From Liopterus haemorrhoidalis (lineage: Eukaryota; Arthropoda; Insecta; Coleoptera; Dytiscidae): a stretch of 64,000 bases of DNA. The stretch covers positions 6,382,903 through 6,446,902 of the forward strand of contig OZ020624.1 of the NCBI GenBank assembly GCA_963971575.1, written 5' to 3'. Below, piece after piece: positions 1-10,529 of this stretch (positions within the stretch are counted from its first letter, which is position 1; every line of letters begins with the position of its first letter). Below the pieces are notes generated by a model, which worked only from the letters and a program-made list of their open reading frames with translations, made no database searches and was not told where the DNA came from. Made by a program: the position numbers and the translations under genes.

Positions 1-862
1 AATATGTGCTCATCGAAAAAAAAATATTTTTTTATAATTCTGAGTAGGGTATCAAATGAAAGCCCTTGGTACGTGGATTAACGATCAAATTTTTATTTTT
101 GCAAAATAAATTATTTTGAAGCGATTTTTGCCAAAATTATGCAAAAAATTTTTTGTCCCACACCCTGTAGCCCAGATGGTTTAAACTAAAAATCGGAAAA
201 AAATTCTAAGTAATGTATGTTAGTGTGAACCGAAATAGTACAACAGGAATTTTTGATCAGATTATGTTTTCGGAAAATAATGCATTTTTTGTGTTTTTAA
301 CCAAAATATGTTAAATATTTAATTCGCTATTTAACCAAGTTAATACGTCAGCGCTCATAGCGATGTGCGTTTAATCATTGGTTTTCTAATTTGCTTAACA
401 GGTAACTTGCAAACCAGAGTTCGAATCCTGTCAATTTTATTTTTTGTTTGTTTTTTTTTGCAGTTTTCTTTTGTTTAAATTATTTTGTCAAAATTCTAGT
501 TATATTTTGGTAAATGTTTACGCATTTAATTTTTAAAAGCGTAAATTTAATAACCAGTGGGAAGTGTTGAAATTATAATTTAATTCTGTTTGATGTATAC
601 GAAATCAGAGGGCGGGGCTAATGATTTAAGCAACCAATAGAAGCCATAGGCGCAATTTTCAAAATCTTTATGAACCTTGCTATGTAAAAAAATACTGCAC
701 ATATTTAGAAACTTAAATAATGGTATTTAGACATTCGAATTAAAATTCATAAAAAAATATTTTGACATAAAAATTGTTTTGGCATCCCAAATAATCATCA
801 TTCAGTTATTAAATACCTGCAAAACCCTGAAATGTGTGAAAATTCACACTTCACATAAATTT
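1..862 (+). repeat. Family A non-coding repeat, copy 1 (runs off left edge)
   Basis: The same order of blocks recurs at 10530-11550 and, reversed, at 50124-53400: a GTGCTCATCGAAAA block, the block CACCCTGTAGCCCAGATGG, an internal segment with a B-box-like GAGTTCGAATCCTG near 418-431, and a 3' tip with a small hairpin (GTGTGAA, 2-nt loop, TTCACAC) followed by TTCACAT. No coding capacity is visible. The class is unknown. The 5' end lies outside the window. Confidence 0.75.
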
Positions 863-872
863 TTAAATAAGT

Positions 873-1425
873 TTAGATTTGATGCGTTGACAACGTTGAG
901 TCAAGTAGTGCATTCCACATATTTACGACTCTAATACTAAAGAAGTTTTCTCTGATTTGTGTTTTAAATTTGTCTTTGATTATTTTTTTGTTTTGGCCTC
1001 TTTGTACATTTATATTAAAATTATACAAATTATTTAGATCTGTACAATCATAATAACCGTTCATAATTTTGAATAGCTCAATAAGGTCGCCTCTAGTGCG
1101 CCTTTGTTCAAGAGTTGTTAAGTTAAGTAGCTTAAGTCTATTTTCGTACGAGAGATTTTTACATTGTACAGGTAGCCTAGTGGCTTTACGCTGAACCCGT
1201 TCTAACAAGTCTATATCCTTTCTAAGATAAGGAGACCAAATTTGAAAAGCATACTCTAACAAGGGTCTAATGTATGATTTGTAGAGTTGAAGAAAAGTTC
1301 TTGAATCTAAATGTTTAAAAGCCTTTGACACTAGGTAGAGTATGCTATTTGCTTTTTTTACAATATTTTTTATGTGAGAGTGCCACTTTAGGTCACTAGT
1401 TACTGTCACACCTAAATCTAACTGT
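873..1425 (-). pseudogene. Non-LTR retrotransposon reverse transcriptase, C-terminal fragment
   Basis: An open stretch of about 180 codons reads as the thumb and C-terminal part of a CR1/Jockey-type reverse transcriptase, the enzyme that copies element RNA at a nicked target. Typical blocks are visible: LGVTVTSDLKWHSHI, then SYIRPLLEYAFQIWSP, ERVQRKATR and LNLTTLEQRRTRGDLIELFK. The catalytic FADD box and everything upstream are missing, so the copy is 5'-truncated, the usual outcome of incomplete reverse transcription. Its truncated end abuts the TTTAG microsatellite tail of the next element. It is not functional. Confidence 0.85.
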
Positions 1426-1429
1426 TCAT

Positions 1430-1457
1430 ATAGTTTAGTTTAGTTTAGTTTAGTTTA
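1430..1457. repeat. (TTTAG)n microsatellite, 3' tail of the adjacent retrotransposon
   Basis: About five units of TTTAG lie between two minus-strand RT remnants. On the minus strand this is a (TAAAC)n tail, and many CR1/Jockey-like elements end in such short tandem repeats instead of poly-A. It marks the 3' end of the element at 1430-2978. Confidence 0.8.
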
Positions 1458-1628
1458 TTGTTTCATTATCATAAAATCAATACATGTAATAATCATTTAT
1501 GATAGTATGTCATACAGTCATATAATATAATACAATAAAATGAAAATACAATAAAAATAATACATTACAATACATTTATATAACAAGATCGTTTATGTCG
1601 TACAGTGTTTTTTCTAATAGATGGCTTT

Positions 1629-2972
1629 TTAACAATTTTTTAAATATAATGATTGATTTTGCTGATTTAATTGTGCTTGGCAGTGCATTAAAAAATTTGC
1701 AGCAATTAAAATATGCCCCTTTTGGTAGCTAGTCGTTTTGTGTGCCTTAGGTTCCAAAAGAGTTTTATTGCGTGTGTTATGGGAATGGACTTTAGCGTGA
1801 AACAGGTGTTTATTTTTGTATGTAAATACACATAGCAAAAATACATACACAGATGGCAGGGTCAGAATTTGTAACTTTTTAAACGACTCTTTACAGGACT
1901 CTCTAGGACCGAGGGAATCCAAGATTCGCACAGCTGATTTCTGTAATATAAATATTCGCTTCCATTCACTACATTGACCCCAATGTATTATATTAAATTG
2001 CAAATGTGAATGGAAGCAGGAAAAATAAAATGTTTTTAAAATATGTGCGCTACATTTAATTTTTAGCGATCTTAGGGCAAATAGAGATGAACTTAATCTA
2101 TGGGCAAGATAATCTATATGCTCGGACCAGGTAATCTTCGGATCTAGCTTAAGGCCTAATAATTTAATGTCGTTAGAGATCATAATTTCATCTCCACGAA
2201 AATTTAGAGATGCATTCAGGATGGTCTTATTAAATATTGATCTAAAAATTAGACATGTTGTTTTTCCTACATTTAGAGTTAACTTATTTTTTAATGTCCA
2301 AGTTTGGACTTTGGACATGATACTATTAAAAGAATTCTCTAGCTCAACACAGTTTTTACACTCGAGAAGGAGACTAGTATCATCCGCAAATTACGTTGAC
2401 GTTGAATTATCATTGTTTTTGAAAATGCGAGGAAGGTCGTTAACGTATATGAGGAATAATAATGGTCCTAACACACTTCCTTGTGGAACACCTACTACTA
2501 CAGGTAACTTCCTTGAATTATATTTCCTCCCATTAGATGAAATAATAGTAGAGTGGGACCTATTGGTGAGGTAGGATTTGAACCAAACAAGTGGCTGACC
2601 TCTGATTCCACAACGTTCCACCTTCATGAGAAGAATGCTGTGATCTACGCAATCAAACGCCTTGCTCAGATCTAAGAATATACCTAAACCCATGTGACCT
2701 GTGTCTACTACATTCAACATCTGGTTGATAAAATGAAACAAAGCTGTATCAACTGATTTATTTCTTAGAAACCCATGCTGGAAGGGTGATAAAATATTTG
2801 AAGAGGATAGAAATGATATTAATTATTTATGGGTAATTGATTCTATTATTTTAGAGAAGGATGATATGAGACTTATGGGTCTGTAATTAGTTATTAAAGA
2901 TTTCTCTCCTTTTTTATATAGTGGTTTGATTATTGAGTGCTTTAATGTATCGGGAAATATATATGTTATGTT
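1629..2972 (-). pseudogene. Non-LTR reverse transcriptase with two in-frame stops
   Basis: Read on the minus strand in one constant frame, this covers most of a CR1/Jockey-type RT domain. In order: [83 protein letters not shown], the catalytic FADDTSLLLE, and the downstream LTLNVGKTTCLIF and LLGLKLDPKITW blocks. Two stop codons break it, TAA at 2823-2825 and TAA at 2391-2393, the latter immediately before the FADD motif. No frameshift is seen. The element is 5'-truncated near 2972. 1458-1628 is its 3' untranslated region. Confidence 0.9.
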
Positions 2973-2998
2973 AAGAAATATACACTTCTTAACATAAC
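2965..2998. repeat. 13-bp perfect inverted repeat at the truncated 5' end of the retrotransposon
   Basis: GTTATGTTAAGAA (2965-2977) and TTCTTAACATAAC (2986-2998) are exact reverse complements around an 8-nt loop. The hairpin sits at the 5' junction of the RT remnant, suggesting a fold-back synthesis event during insertion. Confidence 0.85.
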
Positions 2999-3011
2999 AT
3001 CATCAATTACA

Positions 3012-3226
3012 TAGTTGACTATTGGATTGAAATGTGTCATTACTATATTCGTTAACTTTGACAATTGTTATTGTGAACACAGTGACAGCTTATAAATTGA
3101 CAGAGTTTCTTGACAGTGAGCGTTTAAAAAAACAAGATTGTGAAAAAAATGGATATTACTCGTGAAGGTTTCCGTTGGATGATTTTTTACGATTTTAGTG
3201 AAGGTCTAACAACGCATAGATTTATT
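3012..3226 (+). pseudogene. Mariner transposase N-terminal fragment with 5' leader
   Basis: The leader (AAATGTGTCATTACTATATT and onward) matches the left part of the mariner at 25434-25763. An ATG at 3149 opens about 25 codons, MDITREGFRWMIFYDFSEGL, the usual start of an insect mariner transposase (first helix-turn-helix). The reading breaks off at 3226, where a Tc1-type MITE end begins, so helix 2, the second HTH and the whole catalytic domain are absent. The terminal inverted repeat is also missing on the left. Confidence 0.7.
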
Positions 3227-3229
3227 TTG

Positions 3230-3330
3230 TTTAGCAAAAACACCTTTCAATCGTTACAAAATAAGTTCGAAACAACTTGATCAAATAAAAATTCCATTTA
3301 GTTCCACTTAAATGTTTGGAATAGCCTATA
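3230..3330. repeat. One end of a Tc1/mariner-type MITE
   Basis: The block AAATTCCATTTAGTTCCACT and the following TGTTTGGAATAGCC match 12640-12745 and, reversed, the terminal inverted repeat of the element at 21613-22019. Only one end is present. Confidence 0.55.
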
Positions 3331-3786
3331 TTATTCTCTAAAGTTAAGAAATGCAAAAGATCTGCTTTGAACTCTTGTCAAACTTTAGTTTTCCGTTTCG
3401 ATTTTAATAATGAAAATAACAGTTTCTGTAGTATATAACTTCAGAGGGAAAATGTCGGCTTTTCGTCCAAGTTGGGATTTTGTGTCCGCCGGCCTTTTGT
3501 CTCTGTTAACCCCTTGTCTAGCTTCCTTTTGACCATGTCGGCCTTTTATCAATCGGCTTTTTATCTGTCGGACTTTTATTCCTATACCATGAGTTCAAAA
3601 AGAAATTAAATAAGGGTTGGCTATTGAAAATAAACGTAATGTCAACAGAAATAAACGTAATGTCGGAGGAAAAAGCAGAAAACCATAGTTGTATGTCTTA
3701 AAAAATAAAAAACTTACAAAACATAGTTGTATGTTAAAACATACACCCTTGTATTTTAATTGTTTTGTTTTTTTAATTCATAATTT
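3331..3786. repeat. Repeat-rich spacer with GTCGG-TTTT degenerate repeats and GTTGTATGT motifs
   Basis: 3452-3585 holds about five degenerate copies of GTCGGNNTTTT. 3690-3760 matches 58895-58990, and 3595-3625 matches 10295-10325. GTTGTATGT occurs at 3688 and 3726. No coding potential is seen. Confidence 0.6.
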
Positions 3787-5247
3787 ATGGTTGTATGTTT
3801 GACATACAACATCTTTTATGTTAAATATAAAACATCTTTTTCGGGCACCTGGGTTACAAAAAATATTAAAAAGAATAAAAAAGGTCTTGAAGAGTTGCTA
3901 AATATATTTAGAGACATTCGGCCAGATTCTGTAAAAAGTTACTAGGTTAGTTGCTACTGAGTAACGTTGCTACGAAATAACTTTTATAGTAACTTTCTTA
4001 TCAATCGCCAAACAATTGGTATTCTCCAAGCATAAGCACAAGCAACGTTCTTATAACAAGTTATATTTAGTAACGTTGCTACAAAGAACCGTGAAGCTAG
4101 AAGCAGATTACGTTTTGCGCAGGCGAGGTATTCGTTTTTAATTGAGTTTGACAGCTATGTTGTGAGTTTCTGAGGTTAAACGAAAAATGTTTTATAAACA
4201 AAATCAGAAAAAGAATTGCAAACAGATGGAAATTCTGTTGAATTTCCTGGCAAATAACCCGGTCATGGTCGGTGATACGAGTGTTTAAAAAATAATTGAC
4301 AGGAACGAGTGGTGGTGCTGTGGTGATGTGCTATGTGGTTACTGTTTTCTCTGTGGTGGTGCAAGTTATAGTCCAAATTTAAATGAATTGGGTCAAATAC
4401 AGTTAAAGAAGTTCGGATAGCCATTGAACAGGCGCGCACTTAAAACATTGATCTGGGAAGGGTCCATTTCGAAAAAATATCTGTAACATAATACAAATGT
4501 ATTGTTGTGTTTTTATGGAGAGGACTGGGTTTATTATTTAATTTTGATTATAATTTAATTTTTAATAATAAAAAAGGTAATTCTTATTTGCAATCGCTTA
4601 GTTTTTATTAAATAAGTATTTGATTTTTCAAATCCTTGGGGGAGGGGGTCTGAACTCGTCGACCCCCCTTGTGTGCGCGGCTTCTATTGACAGTCGTAGT
4701 TAAAAAATATTGTACTGTTATGCTATTATAAAACAAATGTAAATAAACAAAAAAAAAAATAGAAATTGAAATAAAGAACTCGAAGAATTTTGTGCTATAC
4801 AGAAAATAAAATAAAAATCCTTCTATAATTATTGTCTCTATGTTGCCCTTCATTGTAAAATGCTTGAAATAATTCATTATTAAACAGAAAAATTGCGATT
4901 TTTCACGATTTAAACAAGTTATTTTGAAGTTACTAAGTGTAGCAACTGCTTTCTGTTAGTTGTTATCCATAATGACTTTTTTAGCAACTAGTTACTAATT
5001 TCATAGTAACTTTTTTCTTACAGAATACGAATTTCGTGAAAGTTGCTAAAAAAAGTTACTGACCTTGTATTTAGCAACTTTTACTGTAACTTTTTTGTAG
5101 TAACTTGCTTAAAGAATTGGGCCGATTAAGGTTTCTACAAATAAAAATCCGTTACCAGAAAACAAGGTAATCGCTTTAAAATCTATGCTGGATTGGATGC
5201 CTACTATGGATAAATCTTATTATGAAACAATATTCTCAAGAAAGTAA
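3787..5247 (+). pseudogene. Unrecognised small reading frame split by a MITE
   Basis: From the ATG at 3787 an open frame runs 44 codons to the ATT at 3916-3918, where a MITE is inserted. After the MITE, the duplicated ATT at 5125-5127 continues in the same frame to a TAA at 5245-5247. Counting ATT once gives 83 residues. The part near the insertion reads KGLEELLNIFRDI then KVSTNKNPLPENKV and LDWMPTMDKSYYETIF, which looks like genuine protein composition. The upstream residues are less convincing, so the true start may be an unseen splice site. I do not recognise the family. It could be a host terminal exon or a TE gene, because the surrounding GTTGTATGT-bearing DNA is itself repeated. Confidence 0.4.
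3919..5124. mobile_element. PIF/Harbinger-like MITE with ATT target duplication
   Basis: Both ends begin CGGCC (CGGCCAGATTCTGTAA left; CGGCCCAATTCTTTAA right, reversed) and are flanked by a 3-bp duplication, ATT, at 3916-3918 and 5125-5127. The subterminal regions are dense in AGTTACT and AGTTGCTA motifs in both orientations, candidate transposase binding sites. A short open stretch from 4228 (MEILLNFLANNPVMV) could be a remnant of a Myb/SANT-like accessory protein, but this is weak. Three-bp duplications are typical of PIF/Harbinger, although the usual target is TWA. Confidence 0.65.
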
Positions 5248-5785
5248 ATCTCAAGAAAATAATAAAAATATAATTTATTTCGTTTAAAATTTTTTATTTC
5301 GAATGTTTCAATTTCAGTTCAAATTATCTTAATTTATCTTAATTTTTTGTAAGATTAATGTTTAATTTGTTATTATTTTGCAAGCATATTGTTTAATTTG
5401 TGTTATTTAATCAAATAAAAATTTAATACGTGACTAACATTTCTTTTACCTTTTCTGGCAATTTTCAGAAACCTAAAAACTGAAGCTTTACCTATAAACT
5501 GAATTTCACCCCGATATTACTTTGAACTACAAAGCTGTATGTAACGTTGAGGTACTAAGTTTCGTGTTTTTCTTAATCACAAAGTTGTATGTTCATTTTT
5601 CAAATTATTAAAATGGTATTATTCAAAAAATTTTTTTTCAAAATAATGTTTAATGACAATAACATATCAATATATAGTTATTAAAAAAATGTCTTCCTTG
5701 TATTGTAACCTAATATTGGTTTTTTCCATGCCAAAATTTTTGAAGCTTGTTTTCTCAAATGTAATACACTTCGACATACAACCTT
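5248..5785. repeat. AT-rich spacer with CATACAAC-type motifs
   Basis: GTTGTATGT variants are at 5534 and 5584, and an inverted copy at 5774-5782 directly precedes the family C array. Otherwise AT-rich with no coding potential seen. Confidence 0.5.
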
Positions 5786-6862
5786 ACTAGGGGCCTCAGC
5801 CCGGCTACGCCGGTCTTCTCCCCTACGTTGTTAAAACTCGTCGCTTCGCGACTCGTTTTAATATAATTTTGTCGCACTTGTCGATTATAAAACTCGTCGC
5901 TCATCTTTTTTTAACACTATTTTATGGAAATTCCCCCTGTCTTAAGTTTTATCGTTAATTCACCTTAAATACGTAATTAGTTTTCTTCTATCAAGAAATA
6001 CGTTCAAAATGTGAAATCTCGTCCCATTTTAAAAGGCAAAAAATTTGACAGCTGTCACCTTCTGAAATCTTGTAAGCATATTTCCAATAATGGCCCTGAT
6101 TCTTTGAAAAATGTTTTCTGATGCCTCAAAATATTATCTCGCACGTCAAATAAGCTATCTTGAACCATTATCACCACTTAACACTTTGATTAACCCTGAA
6201 ATTTTTAATATCTATAAATCTTTTTTTAACACTATTTTATGGAAATTCGCCCTGCAAAAATGTCTTAAACTTTATCGTTAATTCACCTTAAATCCATAAT
6301 TAGTATTCTTCTGTCAAGAAACACGTTCAAAATGTGAAATCTCCTCCCATTTTAAAATGCAAAAAATTTGACAGCTGTCACCTTCTGAAATCTTGTAAGC
6401 ATATTTCCAATAATGGCCCAGATTCTTTGAAAAATGTTTTCTGATGTCTCAAAATATTATCTCGCACGTCAAATAAGCTATCTTGAACCATTATCACCAC
6501 TTAACACTTTGATTAACCCTGAAATTTTAAATATCTATAAATCTTTTTTTAACACTATTTTATGGAAATTCGCCCTGCAAATGTCTTAAACTTTATCGTT
6601 AATTCACCTTAAATCCTTAATTAGTATTCTTCTGTCAAGAAACACGTTCAAAATGTGAAATCTCGTCCAATTTTAAAATGCAAAAAAATTGACAGCTGTC
6701 TTCTTTTGAGCATATTTTTACCTCAAATTGCTCAAATAATAGCCCAGATTCTTTGAAAAATGTTTTCTGATACCTCAAAATATTATCTCGCACGTCCAAA
6801 AAGCTATCCTGAACTATTATTACCATTTAACACTTTGATTCTCGCCGTAGATATCCTGGACC
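5786..6862 (+). repeat. Family C tandem repeat, three units with leader
   Basis: A GC-richer leader (CTCAGCCCGGCTACGCCGG then ACTCGTCGCTTCGCGACTCG) is followed by three units whose shared point AACACTATTTTATGG falls at 5913, 6228 and 6551, spacings of 315 and 323 bp. Each unit includes GACAGCTGTCACCTT and TATTATCTCGCACGTC. The third unit ends at CTCGCCGTAGATATCCTGGA. The same leader-plus-units arrangement occurs at 14138-14923. Confidence 0.85.
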
Positions 6863-7916
6863 GGCTGTCTTGTGTTAAGAATATTTTTGAATTATCGTCT
6901 GATAAAACCTGTCCGTGCCGACCAATGGTGACTTTGATTCGACACGGATTCGAGGAAAAAATGCATGATTTTTATCAATAAAAATTAGTCAGTACCCCCT
7001 GTCGAAATAAAATTAAGCGTAAGAACTAAAAAAATATCATCCGGATAAGACGGCGGTTCATTTTCCTCTCTCCGCGTTACCGGAAAAATGAAGATACACC
7101 AGAAGTTGAATAGAACATACATACCACTTTGTACAATATAATAGTAGATTATTTTCAGCCGACGATATATATACAGATATTCTTATTCTCAATTATTCTA
7201 CCATGACCCTCAAAGTAATTTACAATTTTTACCAGTATATAATTATTTTTTTTGTTCTCCCATGTTGATGTTTTATATCTTATCTATTGGAATAGCTTCT
7301 TTTGAGTAATGGTGTGAATTGTTACTGGAACTGAATATTTGATTTTTACCAATATGGTCGACGAGTTCAGAAAAACGATATATCAAATCTACATTACGTT
7401 TTGCTATAAGATTTTTATTTATATTCTTTATATTTTATTCATGTACTCGATTCTGAACATTCATATCTCCATATGTCGAACATTCTGTCGCAATTTCTGA
7501 TCTTTCTTTTTCACAGCTAACGTCTGGTAGGTTTTATTCCATGAAGGAACTAAAATCCCAAAGCAAATATTTCTGAAAATTTTTCAGTTCTACTTAAATA
7601 CCATGAAGCGTAAAAACGTATCAATAAAAAGTGTGGAAAAGGCAGAATTTTATCGACTTCAGTGAACAAATATCAAAGGTTTTATTGTATTATGTGCTAC
7701 AGAAATATGCCAGTTTTATTATGTCATAATGAATAGAAATTCTTATATTATGTTAGGCTCAAACTCGTGTGGAATTACTCCGAATCTTAAGATGTAATTT
7801 AGTTTCATGCAAAATACAAAAATAGAAATTTCTGTCAAGTAAATATTAAGTGTATCGGAAAGTTTTTTCGTTTATTTGGTATTATTAAAATAGAAACAAA
7901 TCGAAAGAAGAAAATG
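6863..7916. other. Spacer, nothing recognised
   Basis: AT-rich DNA between the family C array and the DD41D mariner. I see no convincing coding region, inverted repeat or match to another part of the window. Confidence 0.5.
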
Positions 7917-7918
7917 TA

Positions 7919-9184
7919 CAAGGTGTCTGAAAAGAAATTTTATATTTAGTGGATCGATTAAAAAAAAAGTAAGCCGTATATAGAAAAAATGTTTATTAAT
8001 TATTAAAATACACTTTTTGGGGATTTATTTCTTAAAAATAATATCGTCTAAATGTAGACCCTCGCGTTCTCGGCACTCATTTAATCGAACAGTAAAATTA
8101 CTTATGACGTCTCGGCAGGTGGACTCAGGGATGGCTGCCATTTCGCGACGGATATTTTCTTTCAAATGCGCCAGTGAAGTCGGTTTATTGGCGTAAACTT
8201 TAGATTTAAGATAACCCCATAGGAAAAAGTCCATAGGGGTTAAATCTGGACTGCGTGGAGGCCAATTTATGTCACCTCTCCAGGAGATCAATTTGCCTGA
8301 GAAAATTTCACGAACACGTGGCAGAGATATATTGGTCGTGTGTGAAGTTGCTCCGTCCTGTTGGAACCATGTTCTTTGGTTATAGCCAGGAAAGTTTTGC
8401 AGTTCAGGTACCAAGAAGTTGTCTAACATCTCCACATAACGCTCTGAATTCACTGTAACTGCACGCCCCCTTTCGTCTTCAAAAAAGTAAGGGCCGATAA
8501 TTCCTCGCGCCGACATCGCAGCCCATACGGTCACTTTAGGCGAATGTAGGGGTTTCTGATGTTTGCGTTTAGGATTCGTTGCACTCCAGTAGCGGCAGTT
8601 TTGCTTATTTACGTCGCCATTAAGATGAAAATGAGCTTCATCCGAAAACAAAATGTTGGTAAACGTTGAAAATCGCTCAATCACCTGATTTACGAAATTA
8701 AGCCTCTGACTGGCATCTTGGGGCTTTACTTCTTGCACCAATTGAATTTTGTAGGGGTTCAGCTTTAGGTATTTGTGCATAATGCGATGTAATGATGATC
8801 TATGCACATTTAAAGCACTTGCGCGCTTCTGAATTGAAAGGTTCGGGTCGTCACGAACAGACTGATTAACATTCTCCACGTTTTCTACCGTTCTTGATGA
8901 CCTAGGTCGCCCGGATTTTGATTTATCCAGCGTTGTACCAGTCTCTTCAAACTTTTTAACCCAATGTCGAATGAGAGGAATGCTTGGCGCATCATTTAAG
9001 TGGCGAATCACCGTTTTTGTAAAACTCTCGCACGCATAAAGCGCGGTCTGCTCCCGAGAAACGCTCCATAGCGACTAAATTCCCAAGAGCCAGGCTACCG
9101 ATTGACATAACCCCCGCGCCCCTCGGATACGTTGCGTTCACGCAGTAAGCTAAATAAATATAAAATTTCTTTTGAGACACCTTG
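7919..9184 (-). mobile_element. Mariner-like element, DD41D type, copy 1
   Basis: Terminal inverted repeats CAAGGTGTCTGAAAAG (left) and CAAGGTGTCTCAAAAG (right, reversed) extend for about 30 bp and are flanked by TA at 7917-7918 and 9185-9186, the standard mariner target duplication. Length is 1266 bp. The transposase runs on the minus strand. A second copy lies at 46732-48059. Confidence 0.93.
8025..9069 (-). pseudogene. DD41D mariner-like transposase, frameshifted near the N-terminus
   Basis: A cut-and-paste transposase. The ATG at 9067-9069 opens MERFSGADRALCVREFYKNG, then a 43-bp deletion relative to the copy at 46847 shifts the frame. The body continues in another frame to 8025. Visible parts: HTH region (RHWVKKFEETG, then KSKSGRPRSS), second HTH (RASALNVHRSSLHRIM), and the catalytic domain with LFSDEAHFHLNG (first Asp), WFQQDGATSH (second) and LTPMDFFLWGY (third). 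By my count the spacing is D(94)D(41)D, which places it outside classic DD34D mariners. All three acids are present. The deletion ends share TTCG, suggesting microhomology repair. It cannot make full-length protein. Confidence 0.92.
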
Positions 9185-9186
9185 TA

Positions 9187-9474
9187 CTTTATTGAGTAAA
9201 ATAGTTACCATTCTGATCTATAACACTCTGCTATTCATAAAGAAGAGAAAATATTCCCGATTTATAAAATTTCTGATTTTTTTAAGGAAAAAATTGTACA
9301 AGGCTCATTTTTCATATCAGGGCTTCGAACTGGAACTGAACCGAAAACCGAAAACCGAAAAAAACTGTTATTTTTGTCGAAACAAAAACCGGAACTGAAT
9401 CGAAAAAAAATATCGGTATATTTCGGTTCAGATAATGTTTATGTGAGTGAATATAAAATACATTGTATTTAAGA
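9187..9474. other. Spacer with CCGAAAA repeats
   Basis: Contains GAACCGAAAACCGAAAACCG around 9338-9360 after GGGCTTCGAACTGGAACTG at 9321, a composition seen at ends of some hAT-type repeats. No matching second end was found. Confidence 0.35.
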
Positions 9475-9970
9475 TTATTTTTTAAACTGATGAGCAGAAA
9501 AAATCGTAATTCGTAATTTTTTAACTAAGTAAAAAAATGCGCTTCTATTATTTCGGGGGAGGGGAAGTTGAACGCCCAGAACCAGTAAGTGATAGTCGAA
9601 GGGTGAAATGTATGGTGAGTAGGGTGGGTGTGTTAGAACCTCCCAATCAAGCTCGGAAAATTTTTCACGTGTCTTTTTTTGATGAATGAGGTCAAGCATT
9701 GTCGCCTTGAAGAATAATTCCTCTTCTATTCACAATTTCTGGCCGATTTCTGGTCTAATTCTGATTCAGTCGATCCATTTGTTCACAGTAGAGATCAGAA
9801 TTAACACTTTGCCCCGGTTTTAACATCTCATAATAAATTATTCCTTTATAGGGCTTTCCAGATCGAAGTTCATCATCCAAGTATAAATTTCCTGACTTAA
9901 ATTTGTTAAACCACTGTTGACATGTACATACACTTAGTTTATCGCCATAAACAGTGCAAATGTTTTATGT
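9475..9970 (-). pseudogene. Mariner (DD34D-type) transposase remnant, internally deleted
   Basis: Minus-strand fragments in different frames read as a mariner transposase. HTH linker: CTCQQWFNKFKSGNLYLDDE then LRSGKP. Directly fused are KGIIYYEMLKPGQSVNSDLY and ILQGDNA (second catalytic Asp). In another frame come LDWEVLTHPPYSPYISPFDY and HLL (third Asp). The region with the first catalytic Asp is absent, and stop codons and frameshifts are present, so this is an old, internally deleted copy. No inverted repeats were found. Confidence 0.8.
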
Positions 9971-10529
9971 AGCAACTGTAGCAGATTTTTTTATGATACT
10001 CATACAACATTAAACAGCATAAAAAATGTTTTGATGAAACTTCTTCTGCCATTTTAAAATGCAAGGGTTTAAAATGAAACGAAAACAATAATTAGGTACT
10101 TAAGATAACAGAGTTGAATCAAAACGCAAAAGACGTCTGTTTAATTCAGTGAATAAGTCGTGACTAGATCGCATACTGCACTAATAATAAAAAAGAAAAA
10201 ACTTTCCAGTACACCTAATACAAAATAACATTATTATTTATTTATTTTTATTATTGTACAGTAGTATTGGCAGTACAGGAGTAGTAATAGCTTATATACC
10301 ATTAGTTCAAAAAGAAATTACATAAGGGTTGGCTAGGGAAAAATAAAATAATGTCTACTGGAAGCTTTATATAACAATTGACTAACGTTTAGGCACAGCC
10401 TTTGTAATCATTAAAATTGGAAATTATAATTTTTTGATTTCACAAATACAGAAAAATAAACACAAAAAACTAAAGAAGCTGTTGAAAATGACCACCGTTT
10501 TCCTCCTGACACAAATTTATTCCAATAAA
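9971..10529. other. Spacer, partly shared with the 3.6 kb region
   Basis: AT-rich. 10293-10335 (ACCATTAGTTCAAAAAGAAA and onward) matches 3589-3625. No coding potential is seen. Confidence 0.45.

Noticed and set aside
4608..4877. 89-codon frame rich in Phe and Ile on the minus strand
   Set aside because: Low-complexity AT-rich translation inside a MITE; no domain and no start context.
6635..6826. Similar minus-strand frames at 6635-6826 and 14699-14887 (DSFLDVRDNILRYQKTFF)
   Set aside because: They sit at the same place in two copies of the family C repeat, so similarity follows from repeat homology; other units have the frame broken.
8255..8458. Open frames antisense to the DD41D transposases (also 47459-47722)
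   Set aside because: Shadow frames opposite a clear transposase; they carry no domain of their own.
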